NCBI GenBank assembly: GCA_035697325.1
Contig: DASSDB010000002.1
Span: 341,232 to 405,231 of the forward strand
DNA: 64,000 nucleotides
From: Candidatus Saccharimonadales bacterium
Lineage (GTDB): Bacteria; Patescibacteriota; Saccharimonadia; Saccharimonadales; Saccharimonadaceae
Reading direction: 5' to 3'
The position numbers and the translations under genes are program-made. The notes under the pieces are model-generated. The model did not search any database. It was not told where the DNA came from and saw only the letters and a program-made list of their open reading frames with translations. Numbering within the stretch: position 1 is the stretch's first letter; the number at the start of each line of letters is the position of its first letter. Positions 15,686 through 24,120 of this stretch are shown in pieces.

Positions 15686-17221
15686 ATGACAAATATGTTA
15701 AATAATTTTGGCCAGCAGTTTGCGGGTGCACTTCGCGGGGCGGAGGCCCGTATCGATGCAACGGCCGCAAATGACGGTCATGCGCAAAAGGTGCATGTTA
15801 CCGGCGCAGGCCGGACGCTTACCTTTGCCTACGAACAGCTTCGTAACGCCGCAGAATACACTGAAGAGCATCTCCTTTTACAGCGGGCTATCCGTCGTTT
15901 TTATAAACGACTTTTCTTAACACGTGATGATGGGCGGATCCGATCAAGTGGAGAAGAATTGATCGTTGAGTTGACGCTCGCTGGCTATCTCCAGAATGAC
16001 AGTGTTCCCGTTCATGCGGTTGAAAAAATCAGCAAGATGGCGGTGGAGTATTATGCGGCTCATACTAATTATAATAAAGACGCGTGGACGATCGATATCT
16101 TAGCAGTAGAGGCCGAACGTTTGCTTAACGATGACACTAAGCGCATCACGTTTTCGCAATTTTCGTACGATCATTTCTTGGCGAGTATCGATAAGCAGAA
16201 AGTTCTTGGCGAACCGATCCATCACTATGAGGTCGCTTTGTTTGTTGCGGTTCAGCGCGCACTCTTGAAATCTGATCAGGCATCAATCCGCGCCAGCCTT
16301 TTACGACGCTACGAGCAAACGCCAAATACAGGTGCGTATCGAACAACCAACGAAATGATCGATAAGGTATTTGCGGCCACAACCACAGAGCGCCTTATCC
16401 GCGCGGTTGATCGCCGCGGTGCACCGTTTCGTATCTTATGGCGGCTTATCGATGAGCACGAGGATTTCCTGCGTATTCTTAACTCGCGAGAGCAATTCCT
16501 TTCGGCCTACGAAACGCAAATTAATAAAGAATATGCACGTATTGATAAACGTATTAATCGTGGAATCATCAAAAGTGTTATTTTTCTGATCATTACTAAA
16601 GTATTAATCGGTGTATCTATCGAAGTACCGTACGATTATCTTATTCACGGTGCTATCGTGTGGTTGCCGCTGGCTATTAATCTTTTATTCCCACCTGTCT
16701 ATATGATTCTGCTTCGTTTCACACTTACCCAGCCAAGCTCGGCTAATACGCAGGCACTCATTGATACGATCGACGAGCTCTTTTACGGTAAGGACGATGC
16801 GCTTGTCTTGTCGCAGCGTACTAATCGCGGGTTTGGGACTGCTTTCAATGTCCTCTATTCGCTCTTTTTCCTGGTCATCTTTGCAACCGCCGCATGGGGG
16901 CTTTACACACTTGGTTTCTCGGCCTTACATATGCTCATTTTCTTCGTTTTTCTTTCTACCGCCAGCTTCCTCGGTTTCCGCCTTTCTCGTCAGATTCGCG
17001 AACTCGAAGTGGTGCAAGGACAGCAAGATGGCTTTACGGTCATCCGTGACTTCCTCTACATTCCATTTGTAGTTGTTGGTCGCTGGATGAGTGAAAAATA
17101 CTCTCGTATCAATATCGTTGCCACGGTGCTCGATATGGTCATCGAATTACCGCTTAAAACCGTGCTCTACCTCATGCGGCAATGGGGCGCCTTCATCAAT
17201 AGCAAAAAAGACGAACTCTAG
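15686..17221 (+). CDS. Multi-pass membrane protein of unknown function
   Basis: Protein of 511 aa. A ~290-residue soluble N-terminal part (helical, many Arg and Glu) is followed by about four membrane segments: one around SVIFLIITKVLIGVSI, one around AIVWLPLAINLLFPPVYMIL, and a pair around FNVLYSLFFLVIFATAAWGL and ALHMLIFFVFLSTASFLGF. A conserved-looking basic/amphipathic tail follows. I do not recognise a named family. No Shine-Dalgarno is evident; it may be co-transcribed with tRNA-Arg. Confidence 0.75.
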   Translation: MTNMLNNFGQQFAGALRGAEARIDATAANDGHAQKVHVTGAGRTLTFAYEQLRNAAEYTEEHLLLQRAIRRFYKRLFLTRDDGRIRSSGEELIVELTLAGYLQNDSVPVHAVEKISKMAVEYYAAHTNYNKDAWTIDILAVEAERLLNDDTKRITFSQFSYDHFLASIDKQKVLGEPIHHYEVALFVAVQRALLKSDQASIRASLLRRYEQTPNTGAYRTTNEMIDKVFAATTTERLIRAVDRRGAPFRILWRLIDEHEDFLRILNSREQFLSAYETQINKEYARIDKRINRGIIKSVIFLIITKVLIGVSIEVPYDYLIHGAIVWLPLAINLLFPPVYMILLRFTLTQPSSANTQALIDTIDELFYGKDDALVLSQRTNRGFGTAFNVLYSLFFLVIFATAAWGLYTLGFSALHMLIFFVFLSTASFLGFRLSRQIRELEVVQGQQDGFTVIRDFLYIPFVVVGRWMSEKYSRINIVATVLDMVIELPLKTVLYLMRQWGAFINSKKDEL

Positions 17222-17295
17222 ACAAAATAGCGTCTTTCCGGTATAATTCTTAGGAGTAAATGCCACTAATATTTTTAGATGCATCTTACAAATAC

Positions 17296-17372
17296 GGGCC
17301 ATTAGCTCAGCTGGTTAGAGCACCTGCCTCTTAAGCAGGGTGTCCTGAGTTCAAGTCTCAGATGGCCCTCCA
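17296..17372 (+). tRNA. tRNA-Lys(CTT)
   Basis: Cloverleaf with acceptor GGGCCAT/ATGGCCC, anticodon stem-loop CCTGC-CTCTTAA-GCAGG (anticodon CTT), T-arm CTGAG-TTCAAGT-CTCAG and encoded CCA. Its last 11 bases and the following terminator are duplicated 4.0 kb downstream. Confidence 0.94.
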
Positions 17373-17411
17373 GGATATTATTTACAAAGGACTTCTCCGG
17401 AAGTCTTTTTG
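17362..17411 (+). repeat. Left att-like direct repeat (tRNA-Lys 3' end plus terminator)
   Basis: Fifty bases beginning in the tRNA acceptor stem. The first 21, including ATGGCCCTCCAGGATATTAT, are identical at 21364-21384; the remainder differs by an A/T shift and one loop base. It contains the tRNA terminator hairpin GACTTC-TCCG-GAAGTC with T-run (17390-17410). A repeat that starts inside a tRNA 3' end is the usual mark of tyrosine-recombinase integration. Confidence 0.85.
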
Positions 17412-17433
17412 GTGCTATGATCTTTTCTCTATG

Positions 17434-18015
17434 CTACCGGCTAGCGTTTACTGGCCTGGCTTCAATAACTTCGCGCCCAGCTTGCTCTCCTCTTAAATCA
17501 CAAGAGTATAATGTCATCTTAGCATCTGTGGAGGGGCCCTCAATGGCAATGGCGTAACGATCTACTTGGTATTTGCGGGTAATCTTGTAGTCAAAACGCT
17601 TGCCATTATAATCTACGTAAATATCGCCGCCTTCTTTTAGCTTATCGATGTGGTAGAAGGGCGATTTTTCATTTGTGTGTTGAGGGGTGATACCCATTTG
17701 AAAACGGTGAGCACTAAGCACAAAGTTGCCGCCTTTTTCGGGGTTACCATTCTCTGGCTGACGATGCCACGCGCCTTTTTCGAGCACTGCTTCAGTATCA
17801 CCTTCTACAACAGCAACATCAACGCCGATGGCAGGAATGTAGAGCCGATTTTCTTTTATCTCGGGCGCTTTCTCCAGCTTCTGTTCAATTGCTTGGGGCT
17901 GGACAGTAGGGATGTAGGCCGGTGCTAAAGCAACAAGAAGTATATAAATACCACTCACAAGGGCCAGGCAGCATGGGATGAGCCAAAGTTTGCGCGGGGC
18001 GAACAGTTTCTTCAA
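17434..18015 (-). CDS. Sortase
   Basis: Protein of about 193 aa from TTG 18015, preferred because AGGAAG lies 4 nt upstream and it starts two bases after the stop of the surface-protein gene; an upstream TTG at 18063 has no ribosome binding site. One N-terminal membrane segment (LWLIPCCLALVSGIYILLV) is followed by the sortase core: catalytic His in LSAHRF, Cys in TLYSCDLRG and Arg in GREVIEA. The Cys motif fits class D/E-like housekeeping sortases. Its substrate is very likely the adjacent LPSTG protein. Confidence 0.88.
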   Translation of the reverse strand: MKKLFAPRKLWLIPCCLALVSGIYILLVALAPAYIPTVQPQAIEQKLEKAPEIKENRLYIPAIGVDVAVVEGDTEAVLEKGAWHRQPENGNPEKGGNFVLSAHRFQMGITPQHTNEKSPFYHIDKLKEGGDIYVDYNGKRFDYKITRKYQVDRYAIAIEGPSTDAKMTLYSCDLRGEQAGREVIEARPVNASR

Positions 18016-18016
18016 G

Positions 18017-19993
18017 CTACTTCCTATCGTGGTGCTGTTGCCTTCGAGCCAAAAGAAATCCAATACCCGACAAAACGGCTAATCCCGCGGCTACGATTAT
18101 AGGGAGTATAATATTGCTTCCTGTACTCGGTAGGGGAGTTGTGTTCACGGTGTGATTCGTCTGGCAGTCGGAATCACTAACCACAAGCGCTCCGTTTACG
18201 ACATCGGGATGACAGCTAGTGGAATGAGCTGCAGTAACAGTATTTAAAAGCTGACTATTGCCTAGCGTGCCAAGTGCTTTAATTTTTACTGTATAGGCTA
18301 CCACTACAGATTGTCCAACAGGTATGTCACCAACAAACTCAAGGATATTTCCGTTAATGGTTGCCGTGCCCGCCGAGCCGGGGGTAACGGTTGGCATACC
18401 TTCTACGGTCGCATCGTCGAGTATGTTCGATAGATCGTCATCAATCTTGAGGTTTGTGAGTGCGGTAGCGCCAGTATTTTGGATAGTTATCGTATAGGTA
18501 ACATTTTGGCCGGGGCTTACCATGCTTCCTTCTGCTGGGTTGGCGGTTTTGCTCGCATCGTAACTTCCTACTTGCACGAGAACGTCTTCCACTTCACCAC
18601 CAGTTACTGGCTCGGTGGGAAGGGGATTAGCTACAGTACCACTGAACACACGAAATCGCGCATAAGTATTAGTGGTAAAAGTGGTGCTTGGGAAGTTCAG
18701 CTCATAGCTCACCGTTCCCGAATTTGCCGGAATACTAGTCGTGACTCGCTCTCCTGCTTCGAAAATCTGATCGTTATCCAGATCGATCCAGCCAGCAAGC
18801 GTTGCGGCTGACGCACTGGTATTCGTGACTTTAACCGGCACCCTTAAAGCAGTGGGAGTACCAGGTGTTGCAACGATACTTGTTACGCCGCGCTCATCAT
18901 CGACATATGCAGACCCTTGGTGATCGTTATCGTCACCTTTTGCCTGCACACCTGGAAAGCCATCGGCTTCGATATCAATGTGCGTACCAAGCATTAGTGG
19001 GGCGGTACTTGTATTAATATTGAAGTTGGCAATACTGTGTCGAGGGCCATCGCTGCCAATTAATGTCTGGTAGGTGTCTGGAGCATCACCGAGGTCAACT
19101 GGTACTGATGCTAAGGCGCAACGGGCACCATCATTACTATTTGCATCGCTTGCTCCTAGCTGCTGTGCTGTAAATGGTGGCGTGCCACTTAAATCAACTC
19201 GCCATACTCTGCCAGACTGATGTGACGACATATAGAAGTTACCATCTGGATCGGCATAGACTGCCCCCATGTTGCGATCGGCGGCCGCGGTAATATTTGA
19301 TACAACACCTATGGTTGAGTATGTTTTAGTTGTACGATTAAAGGCAACGATAGTGATATTTGTACCGTTGTCCATACCTCTATATAGACTATCGGTGCCG
19401 GGAATATATGCCCAGTCAGTACCTTCATTACCAGTTGGATTTGCGGTGTTGCCACTTCCAATGAAAGTAGGGACTGGGGTAGTAAGATCGACTTCATACC
19501 AGGTTGTTGTGCCACCCACCGTAAAGAACCAATAGTGGCCGTTCTCATCTACATCACCGGCGAAGATATTGGTTGTTGGCCCTGAGTAGCTGCTAATGGT
19601 AAGTGATTCAGGGGCTGCAGAAAAGTCGCTCTTAAAGCGCATGAAAGTTCCGCTACCTGTTAGATCCCAGCCGTAAAAGTAGTTATCATTAGGATTGTAG
19701 CCGACTGCGTTAAAGTTGCGGGCAGTTATCGTTCCGGCGGATGAATCGGTTCCGGTTACCATATCGATGGCTCGAACGTCAGTGTCTGGATTTCCTTGGT
19801 ATTTAAATATAAATCCATTTGCGCTACAGCCAAGGTATGGTGCGGCTTGTGCTTGCTTACCCGGTAAAAGCACTGAGATCATCATTCCGGCAAGGATAAT
19901 AACCGAGAGCATACCGAAAATAAAGGGTAACTCCATGTATTTTTTTATTTTAGCAGCGATCTCTTTGCGGATCGTTTTTTCTCGAATCATCAC
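18017..19993 (-). CDS. LPSTG-anchored surface protein
   Basis: Protein of 658 aa. The N-terminal membrane/signal segment (FIFGMLSVIILAGMMISVLL) is followed by a beta-propeller-like region (about 50-300), a GEVED-type domain (LGDAPDTYQTLIGSDGPRHS to TGGEVEDVLVQVG), and a DUF11-like repeat (SMVSPGQNVTYTITIQNTGA). The C-terminus is a classic sorting signal: LPSTG at about 621-625, a hydrophobic span, and the RRQQHHDRK tail. AAGAGG precedes the start. It is the first gene of the operon with sortase and sits in the tRNA-Lys-bounded block. Confidence 0.9.
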   Translation of the reverse strand: MMIREKTIRKEIAAKIKKYMELPFIFGMLSVIILAGMMISVLLPGKQAQAAPYLGCSANGFIFKYQGNPDTDVRAIDMVTGTDSSAGTITARNFNAVGYNPNDNYFYGWDLTGSGTFMRFKSDFSAAPESLTISSYSGPTTNIFAGDVDENGHYWFFTVGGTTTWYEVDLTTPVPTFIGSGNTANPTGNEGTDWAYIPGTDSLYRGMDNGTNITIVAFNRTTKTYSTIGVVSNITAAADRNMGAVYADPDGNFYMSSHQSGRVWRVDLSGTPPFTAQQLGASDANSNDGARCALASVPVDLGDAPDTYQTLIGSDGPRHSIANFNINTSTAPLMLGTHIDIEADGFPGVQAKGDDNDHQGSAYVDDERGVTSIVATPGTPTALRVPVKVTNTSASAATLAGWIDLDNDQIFEAGERVTTSIPANSGTVSYELNFPSTTFTTNTYARFRVFSGTVANPLPTEPVTGGEVEDVLVQVGSYDASKTANPAEGSMVSPGQNVTYTITIQNTGATALTNLKIDDDLSNILDDATVEGMPTVTPGSAGTATINGNILEFVGDIPVGQSVVVAYTVKIKALGTLGNSQLLNTVTAAHSTSCHPDVVNGALVVSDSDCQTNHTVNTTPLPSTGSNIILPIIVAAGLAVLSGIGFLLARRQQHHDRK

Positions 19994-20106
19994 ATGCCCT
20001 CTTTTGTTATCACGTTATCATAACTCTACATGAAATTGCTTATTCTTACAACTTGCGAGCAGCTAGCTTCGTGCTTTTTTGTGAGAGCCAGCTTATACTA
20101 AGCAAT

Positions 20107-21279
20107 ATGAGGAAGCGCTTCGTCATCATAGGTATTGGAGCCATTATATTACTGGCGGGGGTTGGCGGTTTGTTAGCTTATCAGAACGACAAAAAAGATA
20201 ACAACCCCGTCGAGACTTCATCGCAATCGCAAAAACCGCAGGAGCAACCCAGTCCTTCTCCGCCTCCGCTATCCTATCCCGATGAGGTTTTGGCAAAAAT
20301 GACCCTCCGCGATAAAATTGCTAGTCTTTTTCTCTTTCACTCGCCGGGCACCAACCTAGCCCCCTATCTTGCAGCCCATAAGCCTGCCGGACTTATCTTT
20401 ATGGGCGACAACATTCCCGCAACACTTGCCGAACTTCAGTTTGAGACCAAAGCACTCATCACCAATCCGAAACTCCCGCCTTTGCTGGCTGTCGATGAAG
20501 AGGGTGATACGGTAAAACGCTTGGCTGCGGATACCTTTCCAGGCGCTCTTACGTTGCCCGACATGCCGCCTGCAACCACCAGGGATGCGTTCGGCAAACG
20601 TTCCGATCTGCTAAAGAGTGTGGGGCTGAATCTTAATTTTGGTATCGTGGCGGATGTCACTGCAAATCCGCGTTCGTTTATCTTTCCGCGTGTTTTAGGT
20701 ACGACGCCTCAGACTGCCAGTGAGCGTGTTGCTCAAGCCGTAGAGGGTTCAAAAGGAAAAACGCTCTCAACGCTTAAACACTTCCCGGGTCATGGGGAAA
20801 CGAATGCCAACTCCCATACCTCTATTCCTACAGCTTCGACCAGCTACCCCGACTGGCAGCAACGCGTCGCTCTTCCTTTTAAGGCTGGAATCCAAGCTGG
20901 TGCCGACATGGTGATGTTCGGCCATTTACGCTACGAGGTAGTCGACGACGCGCCGGCTTCATTATCAAAAAAGTGGCACGATATTGCACGAAATGAGCTC
21001 GGCTTCAAGGGCATAATAGTGACAGACGATATGATTATGCTTCAGAATTCCGGTGATAGCAGGTATAAAGACCCAGTAGTAAATTCCATTACCGCTTTGC
21101 AGGCGGGCAATAATCTTTTACTTTTCGTAACTGATCACCAAGATGAAGCTTCTGCTATCGATCCATCCGTGCTCATAAATGGTATAGAGGCAGCGGTAAA
21201 TGATGGTCGTCTCGACGAGACGGTAATAAATGAAAATGCTAAAAAACTTCTTACTCTACGTTCCCAACTTGCCAGATAA
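20107..21279 (+). CDS. Membrane-anchored GH3 family enzyme (NagZ-like)
   Basis: Protein of 390 aa from ATG 20107, placed behind TATACT at 20094-20099. An N-terminal anchor (VIIGIGAIILLAGVGGLLAY) precedes a glycoside hydrolase family 3 barrel: LLAVDEEGDTVKRL, LKHFPGHGETNANSHTSIPT and GIIVTDDMIM, the last holding the usual nucleophile Asp. NagZ-type enzymes use an Asp-His dyad in a DSH motif as acid/base; here it reads NSH, with Asn for Asp. The enzyme probably acts outside the membrane on wall or host glycans. Last gene of the tRNA-Lys-bounded block. Confidence 0.85.
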   Translation: MRKRFVIIGIGAIILLAGVGGLLAYQNDKKDNNPVETSSQSQKPQEQPSPSPPPLSYPDEVLAKMTLRDKIASLFLFHSPGTNLAPYLAAHKPAGLIFMGDNIPATLAELQFETKALITNPKLPPLLAVDEEGDTVKRLAADTFPGALTLPDMPPATTRDAFGKRSDLLKSVGLNLNFGIVADVTANPRSFIFPRVLGTTPQTASERVAQAVEGSKGKTLSTLKHFPGHGETNANSHTSIPTASTSYPDWQQRVALPFKAGIQAGADMVMFGHLRYEVVDDAPASLSKKWHDIARNELGFKGIIVTDDMIMLQNSGDSRYKDPVVNSITALQAGNNLLLFVTDHQDEASAIDPSVLINGIEAAVNDGRLDETVINENAKKLLTLRSQLAR

Positions 21280-21363
21280 TCTCAAACTTTTTTCTACTGC
21301 TCTTGATCTAGGTCTACCTTGAGTACCTGGTCTCTCGTTATTATGGTTGCGATAGCGACCACT

Positions 21364-21413
21364 ATGGCCCTCCAGGATATTATTACAAAAGGACTTCTTC
21401 GGAAGTCTTTTTG
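21364..21413 (+). repeat. Right att-like direct repeat
   Basis: Copy of 17362-17411 without a tRNA upstream: the bases before it cannot fold as a T-arm. It keeps the final 11 bases of tRNA-Lys and a complete terminator (GACTTC-TTCG-GAAGTC, T-run, 21392-21412), which would also terminate the GH3 gene. It marks the right edge of the 4-kb block. Confidence 0.83.
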
Positions 21414-21477
21414 TTAGTTACTAAGCACGAGATTTTATACTATGATAAATAAGTATCATTCCAGTTGAGGAGGGTAA

Positions 21478-21825
21478 ATGCTTGGCAGTCACTTGCGGGT
21501 TATGCTCGACAGGTGTGTGGAATGCATGGCCGTTGGCGCCGAAGACCGACAGCTTGACTTCCTTCCGGTATGTAGTCAATTAGACGGTTGTCGACTAGAG
21601 TGTGCCGCCTACTTGGCGAAAAGGCTCGAGCAATTCACCAACAATCGCCTCACCGTACGAGCGCTATCTGGTGCTGCCATTACAGTAAGCCCAGGAGGCC
21701 TCGATAATCTGTTTTTGGCAGTTTGCGCTGCGTCGACACCTCCTGGGCCGATCACTGTCCTCGCGGATGAGATGATGCCATACATTATCTCTCCGGATAA
21801 AGGAATAGGCTGCTCAAGGATATAG
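21478..21825 (+). CDS. Cys-rich GC-rich hypothetical protein
   Basis: Protein of 115 aa with GAGGAGG upstream of ATG 21478. Seven Cys are spread along the chain (RCVEC, VCSQLDGC, LEC and others), suggesting metal binding or disulfides; no signal peptide is visible. No family recognised. GC-rich, Shine-Dalgarno-led single gene ending in a hairpin, directly beyond the tRNA-Lys att-like repeat. Confidence 0.62.
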   Translation: MLGSHLRVMLDRCVECMAVGAEDRQLDFLPVCSQLDGCRLECAAYLAKRLEQFTNNRLTVRALSGAAITVSPGGLDNLFLAVCAASTPPGPITVLADEMMPYIISPDKGIGCSRI

Positions 21826-21834
21826 CAGAGAAGT

Positions 21835-21870
21835 CCTCAGGCTAGCGGCCAAAAGCTGCCGGTCTGAGGG
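21835..21870 (+). terminator. Hairpin after a GC-rich gene
   Basis: CCTCAG/CTGAGG outer stem with inner GC pairing around a CAAAA loop, about 10 nt past the stop, no T-run. Confidence 0.6.
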
Positions 21871-21893
21871 CTACTAGCTTACCTCTCAGCAAT

Positions 21894-21915
21894 AAAAAGA
21901 CGTACAAGTGTACGT
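21894..21915 (-). terminator. Minus-strand terminator
   Basis: ACGTAC-ACTT-GTACGT followed by CTTTTT on the minus strand. No convincing minus-strand gene precedes it; the GC-rich stretch 21930-21997 could be a short transcript or the remains of a gene. Confidence 0.55.
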
Positions 21916-22060
21916 AGTGATTTTTCAGGAGTGTCGACCGCACGGTGGCGGTTCGGGGCCGGGTGATGTCGGTGATCGTGGTGAGCATCTCTGCCATAAT
22001 ATTTTCGTAAAAAATTACCCCTGATGATTTTTGAAAAAAGTCCTCTGCTATACTAGAAAA

Positions 22061-22522
22061 ATGAACTCATCAACTCTATTTCAGTACTGCCAAAAACTCA
22101 TTGTTCTATCAAACGACAAGTCGAAAGTATTGTTAGCACGCCGTAAGGGCGAGATGGATTACGACGGGGTCTATTCATTTATTGGCGGCAAGATGGAGGT
22201 TACCGACGAAACTATTCTGGCGGGGATGAAGCGTGAAAAAGACGAAGAAATCGGCAAGAATGCCAAGATAGCAGTATTACCTAATGAAACCTACAATTTA
22301 CTTTTTCGTAAAAAAGACGGTAATAGTATGATATTGCCGCATATTGCGGGCATGTTTATATCTGGTGATATTACTTTGAACGACGAGTATAGTGATTTTG
22401 AGTGGGTAAAGATAGACGAACTTGAAACATTTGGGCCAAAGATCGAGAACATTCCTGAACTCACAAAATGGGCTCACGATAAACTACAAAAGAGTGATGA
22501 GTCTCAATTAGTCCAGATTTGA
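22061..22522 (+). CDS. Nudix hydrolase
   Basis: Protein of 153 aa from ATG 22061. TATACT sits 7 nt upstream, so the in-frame start at 22031 lies outside the probable leaderless message. The Nudix box is GKMEVTDETILAGMKREKDE followed by EIG: the catalytic REXXEE core is intact, but the spacing between the leading Gly and the first Glu is one residue longer than consensus. N-terminal LIVLSNDKSKVLLARRKG is typical of MutT-like NTP pyrophosphatases. Substrate unknown. Confidence 0.86.
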   Translation: MNSSTLFQYCQKLIVLSNDKSKVLLARRKGEMDYDGVYSFIGGKMEVTDETILAGMKREKDEEIGKNAKIAVLPNETYNLLFRKKDGNSMILPHIAGMFISGDITLNDEYSDFEWVKIDELETFGPKIENIPELTKWAHDKLQKSDESQLVQI

Positions 22523-22670
22523 CTTCATGACTTACGAGGATATTAGTCATGTATTATTAATATTAATTTCTATTCTTCGATGAGGGGATGCCTGGTGGAA
22601 AATTATTTTTACCTGCGCCTGGCGGGTATCTTTTTATGCGATTGTTTTTGTGAGTTTACAGATTTTTTGT

Positions 22671-22701
22671 GTCCGGTTCCGCAGCGTACGCAGAACCGGA
22701 C
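22671..22701 (-). terminator. Hairpin at the end of a GC-rich membrane protein gene
   Basis: Nine-bp stem GTCCGGTTC/GAACCGGAC with a GC-rich loop, 5 nt past the stop codon of the minus-strand gene. No T-run on that strand. Confidence 0.65.
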
Positions 22702-22705
22702 ATCA

Positions 22706-23134
22706 CTAGAAGTCGACGCAGGTCATTCCCTGGCCTTTGGGGGCGAAGATCTCGCCAATCTGAAGCGCGGGAATGGCTCGCATGGCCCATATAGCTGTTC
22801 CGTTTCCTGCTCTGCATCCCGCCAAGGCAACTAAGGAGGAAGGGAAAGCAAAAAGAATCGACGTGACAAGGGGAACGATCAACAGCCACCGAAGTTGTCT
22901 GTGTAATACTGCCATAACAATCGGAAAGATATAGCTTGCGGCCATTGTGAGGATAATGTAAATCAGGAGTGTCGCACTGTTCTCTCCGATGAGTTGGCCT
23001 ATGAGAGCCAACAGCGCCAGGATTCCCAAGAAAATGGCGAACCCGGGAGCAGACACCATCCAGGCTATGAAAAGCGCGAGAATGCCAACTTCGAGTTTAC
23101 TCAAAACGTAGACCACCTTGTTTGCGAGGAACAA
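22706..23134 (-). CDS. Small integral membrane protein
   Basis: Protein of 142 aa with about four hydrophobic segments (VGILALFIAWMVSAPGFAIF, LGILALLALIGQLIG, LLIYIILTMAASYIFPIVMA, LLIVPLVTSILFAFPSSLVA). The C-terminus (RAGNGTAIWAMRAIPALQIG) is less hydrophobic and holds two Cys. No family recognised. Richer in G and C than the flanking Nudix genes; single gene with a hairpin at its 3' end. Confidence 0.65.
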   Translation of the reverse strand: MFLANKVVYVLSKLEVGILALFIAWMVSAPGFAIFLGILALLALIGQLIGENSATLLIYIILTMAASYIFPIVMAVLHRQLRWLLIVPLVTSILFAFPSSLVALAGCRAGNGTAIWAMRAIPALQIGEIFAPKGQGMTCVDF

Positions 23135-23190
23135 CTGCCCGTAGTGTTAGGGCATGCCTTACTATACCAGATATTTGGTATCATTAACGT

Positions 23191-23712
23191 ATGAAGCAAT
23201 TACTGACATTGAGAGACGAAGACGTATTTACTGACGCTAAAAACCTTACACCCGACGGATGGTTTACGCGTAATGCAGCAAGGGCAGTACTCTTTTCGGA
23301 TACAGGAGAAGTATATCTGCTCAAAATGTCGGCCCGTCATTACCATAAGTTGCCTGGCGGAGGAGTGAACGAAGGCGAGCCACGAGAAGATGCGCTGTAT
23401 AGGGAATTGCTTGAGGAGGTTGGCTGTCCCGCCACGATAGAAAGTGAACTTGGTGAGATAGTTGAGTATCGTAACGGTATGCAAATGGAGCAGCACTCGT
23501 ATTGTTACATCGCAAGGCAAAGCGCACCTTTAGGTGAAACTGCTTTGGAAGAAGGTGAGCTTGAAGAGGGCGCCGAGACTGTAGTAGCCAAGAACATTGA
23601 TGAAGCAATCGCACTTCTTGAAAATGATGAACCGACAAACTACGGAGGACATTTTATTAGGCAGCGTGATCTCTGTTTTTTGCGTGAAGCAAAAGCACGG
23701 GTAAATGGCTGA
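23191..23712 (+). CDS. Nudix hydrolase
   Basis: Protein of 173 aa with a consensus Nudix box, GGGVNEGEPREDALYRELLE followed by EVG. The N-terminal extension (LRDEDVFTDAKN) resembles Nudix enzymes that act on modified nucleotides, but specificity cannot be assigned. A -10-like TATCAT lies 6 nt before the ATG, so the message is probably leaderless. Confidence 0.9.
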   Translation: MKQLLTLRDEDVFTDAKNLTPDGWFTRNAARAVLFSDTGEVYLLKMSARHYHKLPGGGVNEGEPREDALYRELLEEVGCPATIESELGEIVEYRNGMQMEQHSYCYIARQSAPLGETALEEGELEEGAETVVAKNIDEAIALLENDEPTNYGGHFIRQRDLCFLREAKARVNG

Positions 23713-23757
23713 TACACTTGGTAATTAATAATTTAGAAAACCTGTATACTTAAGAGC

Positions 23758-24120
23758 ATGAAGAAAGAGCTTTTATATGGTGTGGGCGGACTTATTATCG
23801 GGAGTGTTATCGCCGTAGCAGTAACTTGGGCAATAACGAATAACCAAAGCACGAGCTCGCAGATGCATAATATGGACGCGACAAACGGAAAAACAGGTGA
23901 TGATTTTGATAAGGCATACCTTGATACTATGATTTCGCATCTGGAGATGTCGGTCGATATAGCAAAGCAAGCAGGCACTTCCGCCAAGCACGACCAAATC
24001 AAAATTGCCGCTGCCCAGCTTATTGAAACACAGTCACGTCAGATCGACGCAATGAAAGCATGGCAGATGGATTGGGGTTATATTATTAATGGAATGAACC
24101 ATAGGCAAATGCATCACTAG
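23758..24120 (+). CDS. DUF305-family membrane-anchored protein
   Basis: Protein of 120 aa. An N-terminal membrane anchor (LLYGVGGLIIGSVIAVAVTW) precedes a short DUF305 domain: FDKAYLDTMISHLEMSVDIA, then ETQSRQIDAMKAWQMDWGY. The family usually has an HH pair in MIPHH and further Met/His residues that may bind copper; here it reads ISHLE, so part of the site is missing, though the Met/His-rich tail NGMNHRQMHH remains. TATACT lies 10 nt upstream of ATG. It overlaps the convergent DedA gene by 4 bp. Confidence 0.8.
   Translation: MKKELLYGVGGLIIGSVIAVAVTWAITNNQSTSSQMHNMDATNGKTGDDFDKAYLDTMISHLEMSVDIAKQAGTSAKHDQIKIAAAQLIETQSRQIDAMKAWQMDWGYIINGMNHRQMHH

Noticed and set aside
18015-18063. Longer sortase start at TTG 18063
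   Set aside because: It would overlap the surface-protein gene by 47 bp and has no ribosome binding site; TTG 18015 has AGGAAG upstream.
21300-21376. A second tRNA-Lys at the right repeat
   Set aside because: Only the last 11 bases match. The sequence before them cannot form T-, anticodon or D-arms.
21842-21997. 51-aa minus-strand frame in the spacer before the Nudix gene
   Set aside because: It reads through a strong minus-strand terminator at 21894-21915, so a full-length message is unlikely. The GC-rich first half may be a relic.
22580-22834. 84-aa open frame on the plus strand
   Set aside because: It crosses a hairpin and runs antisense into the membrane protein gene at 22706; no ribosome binding site or family.
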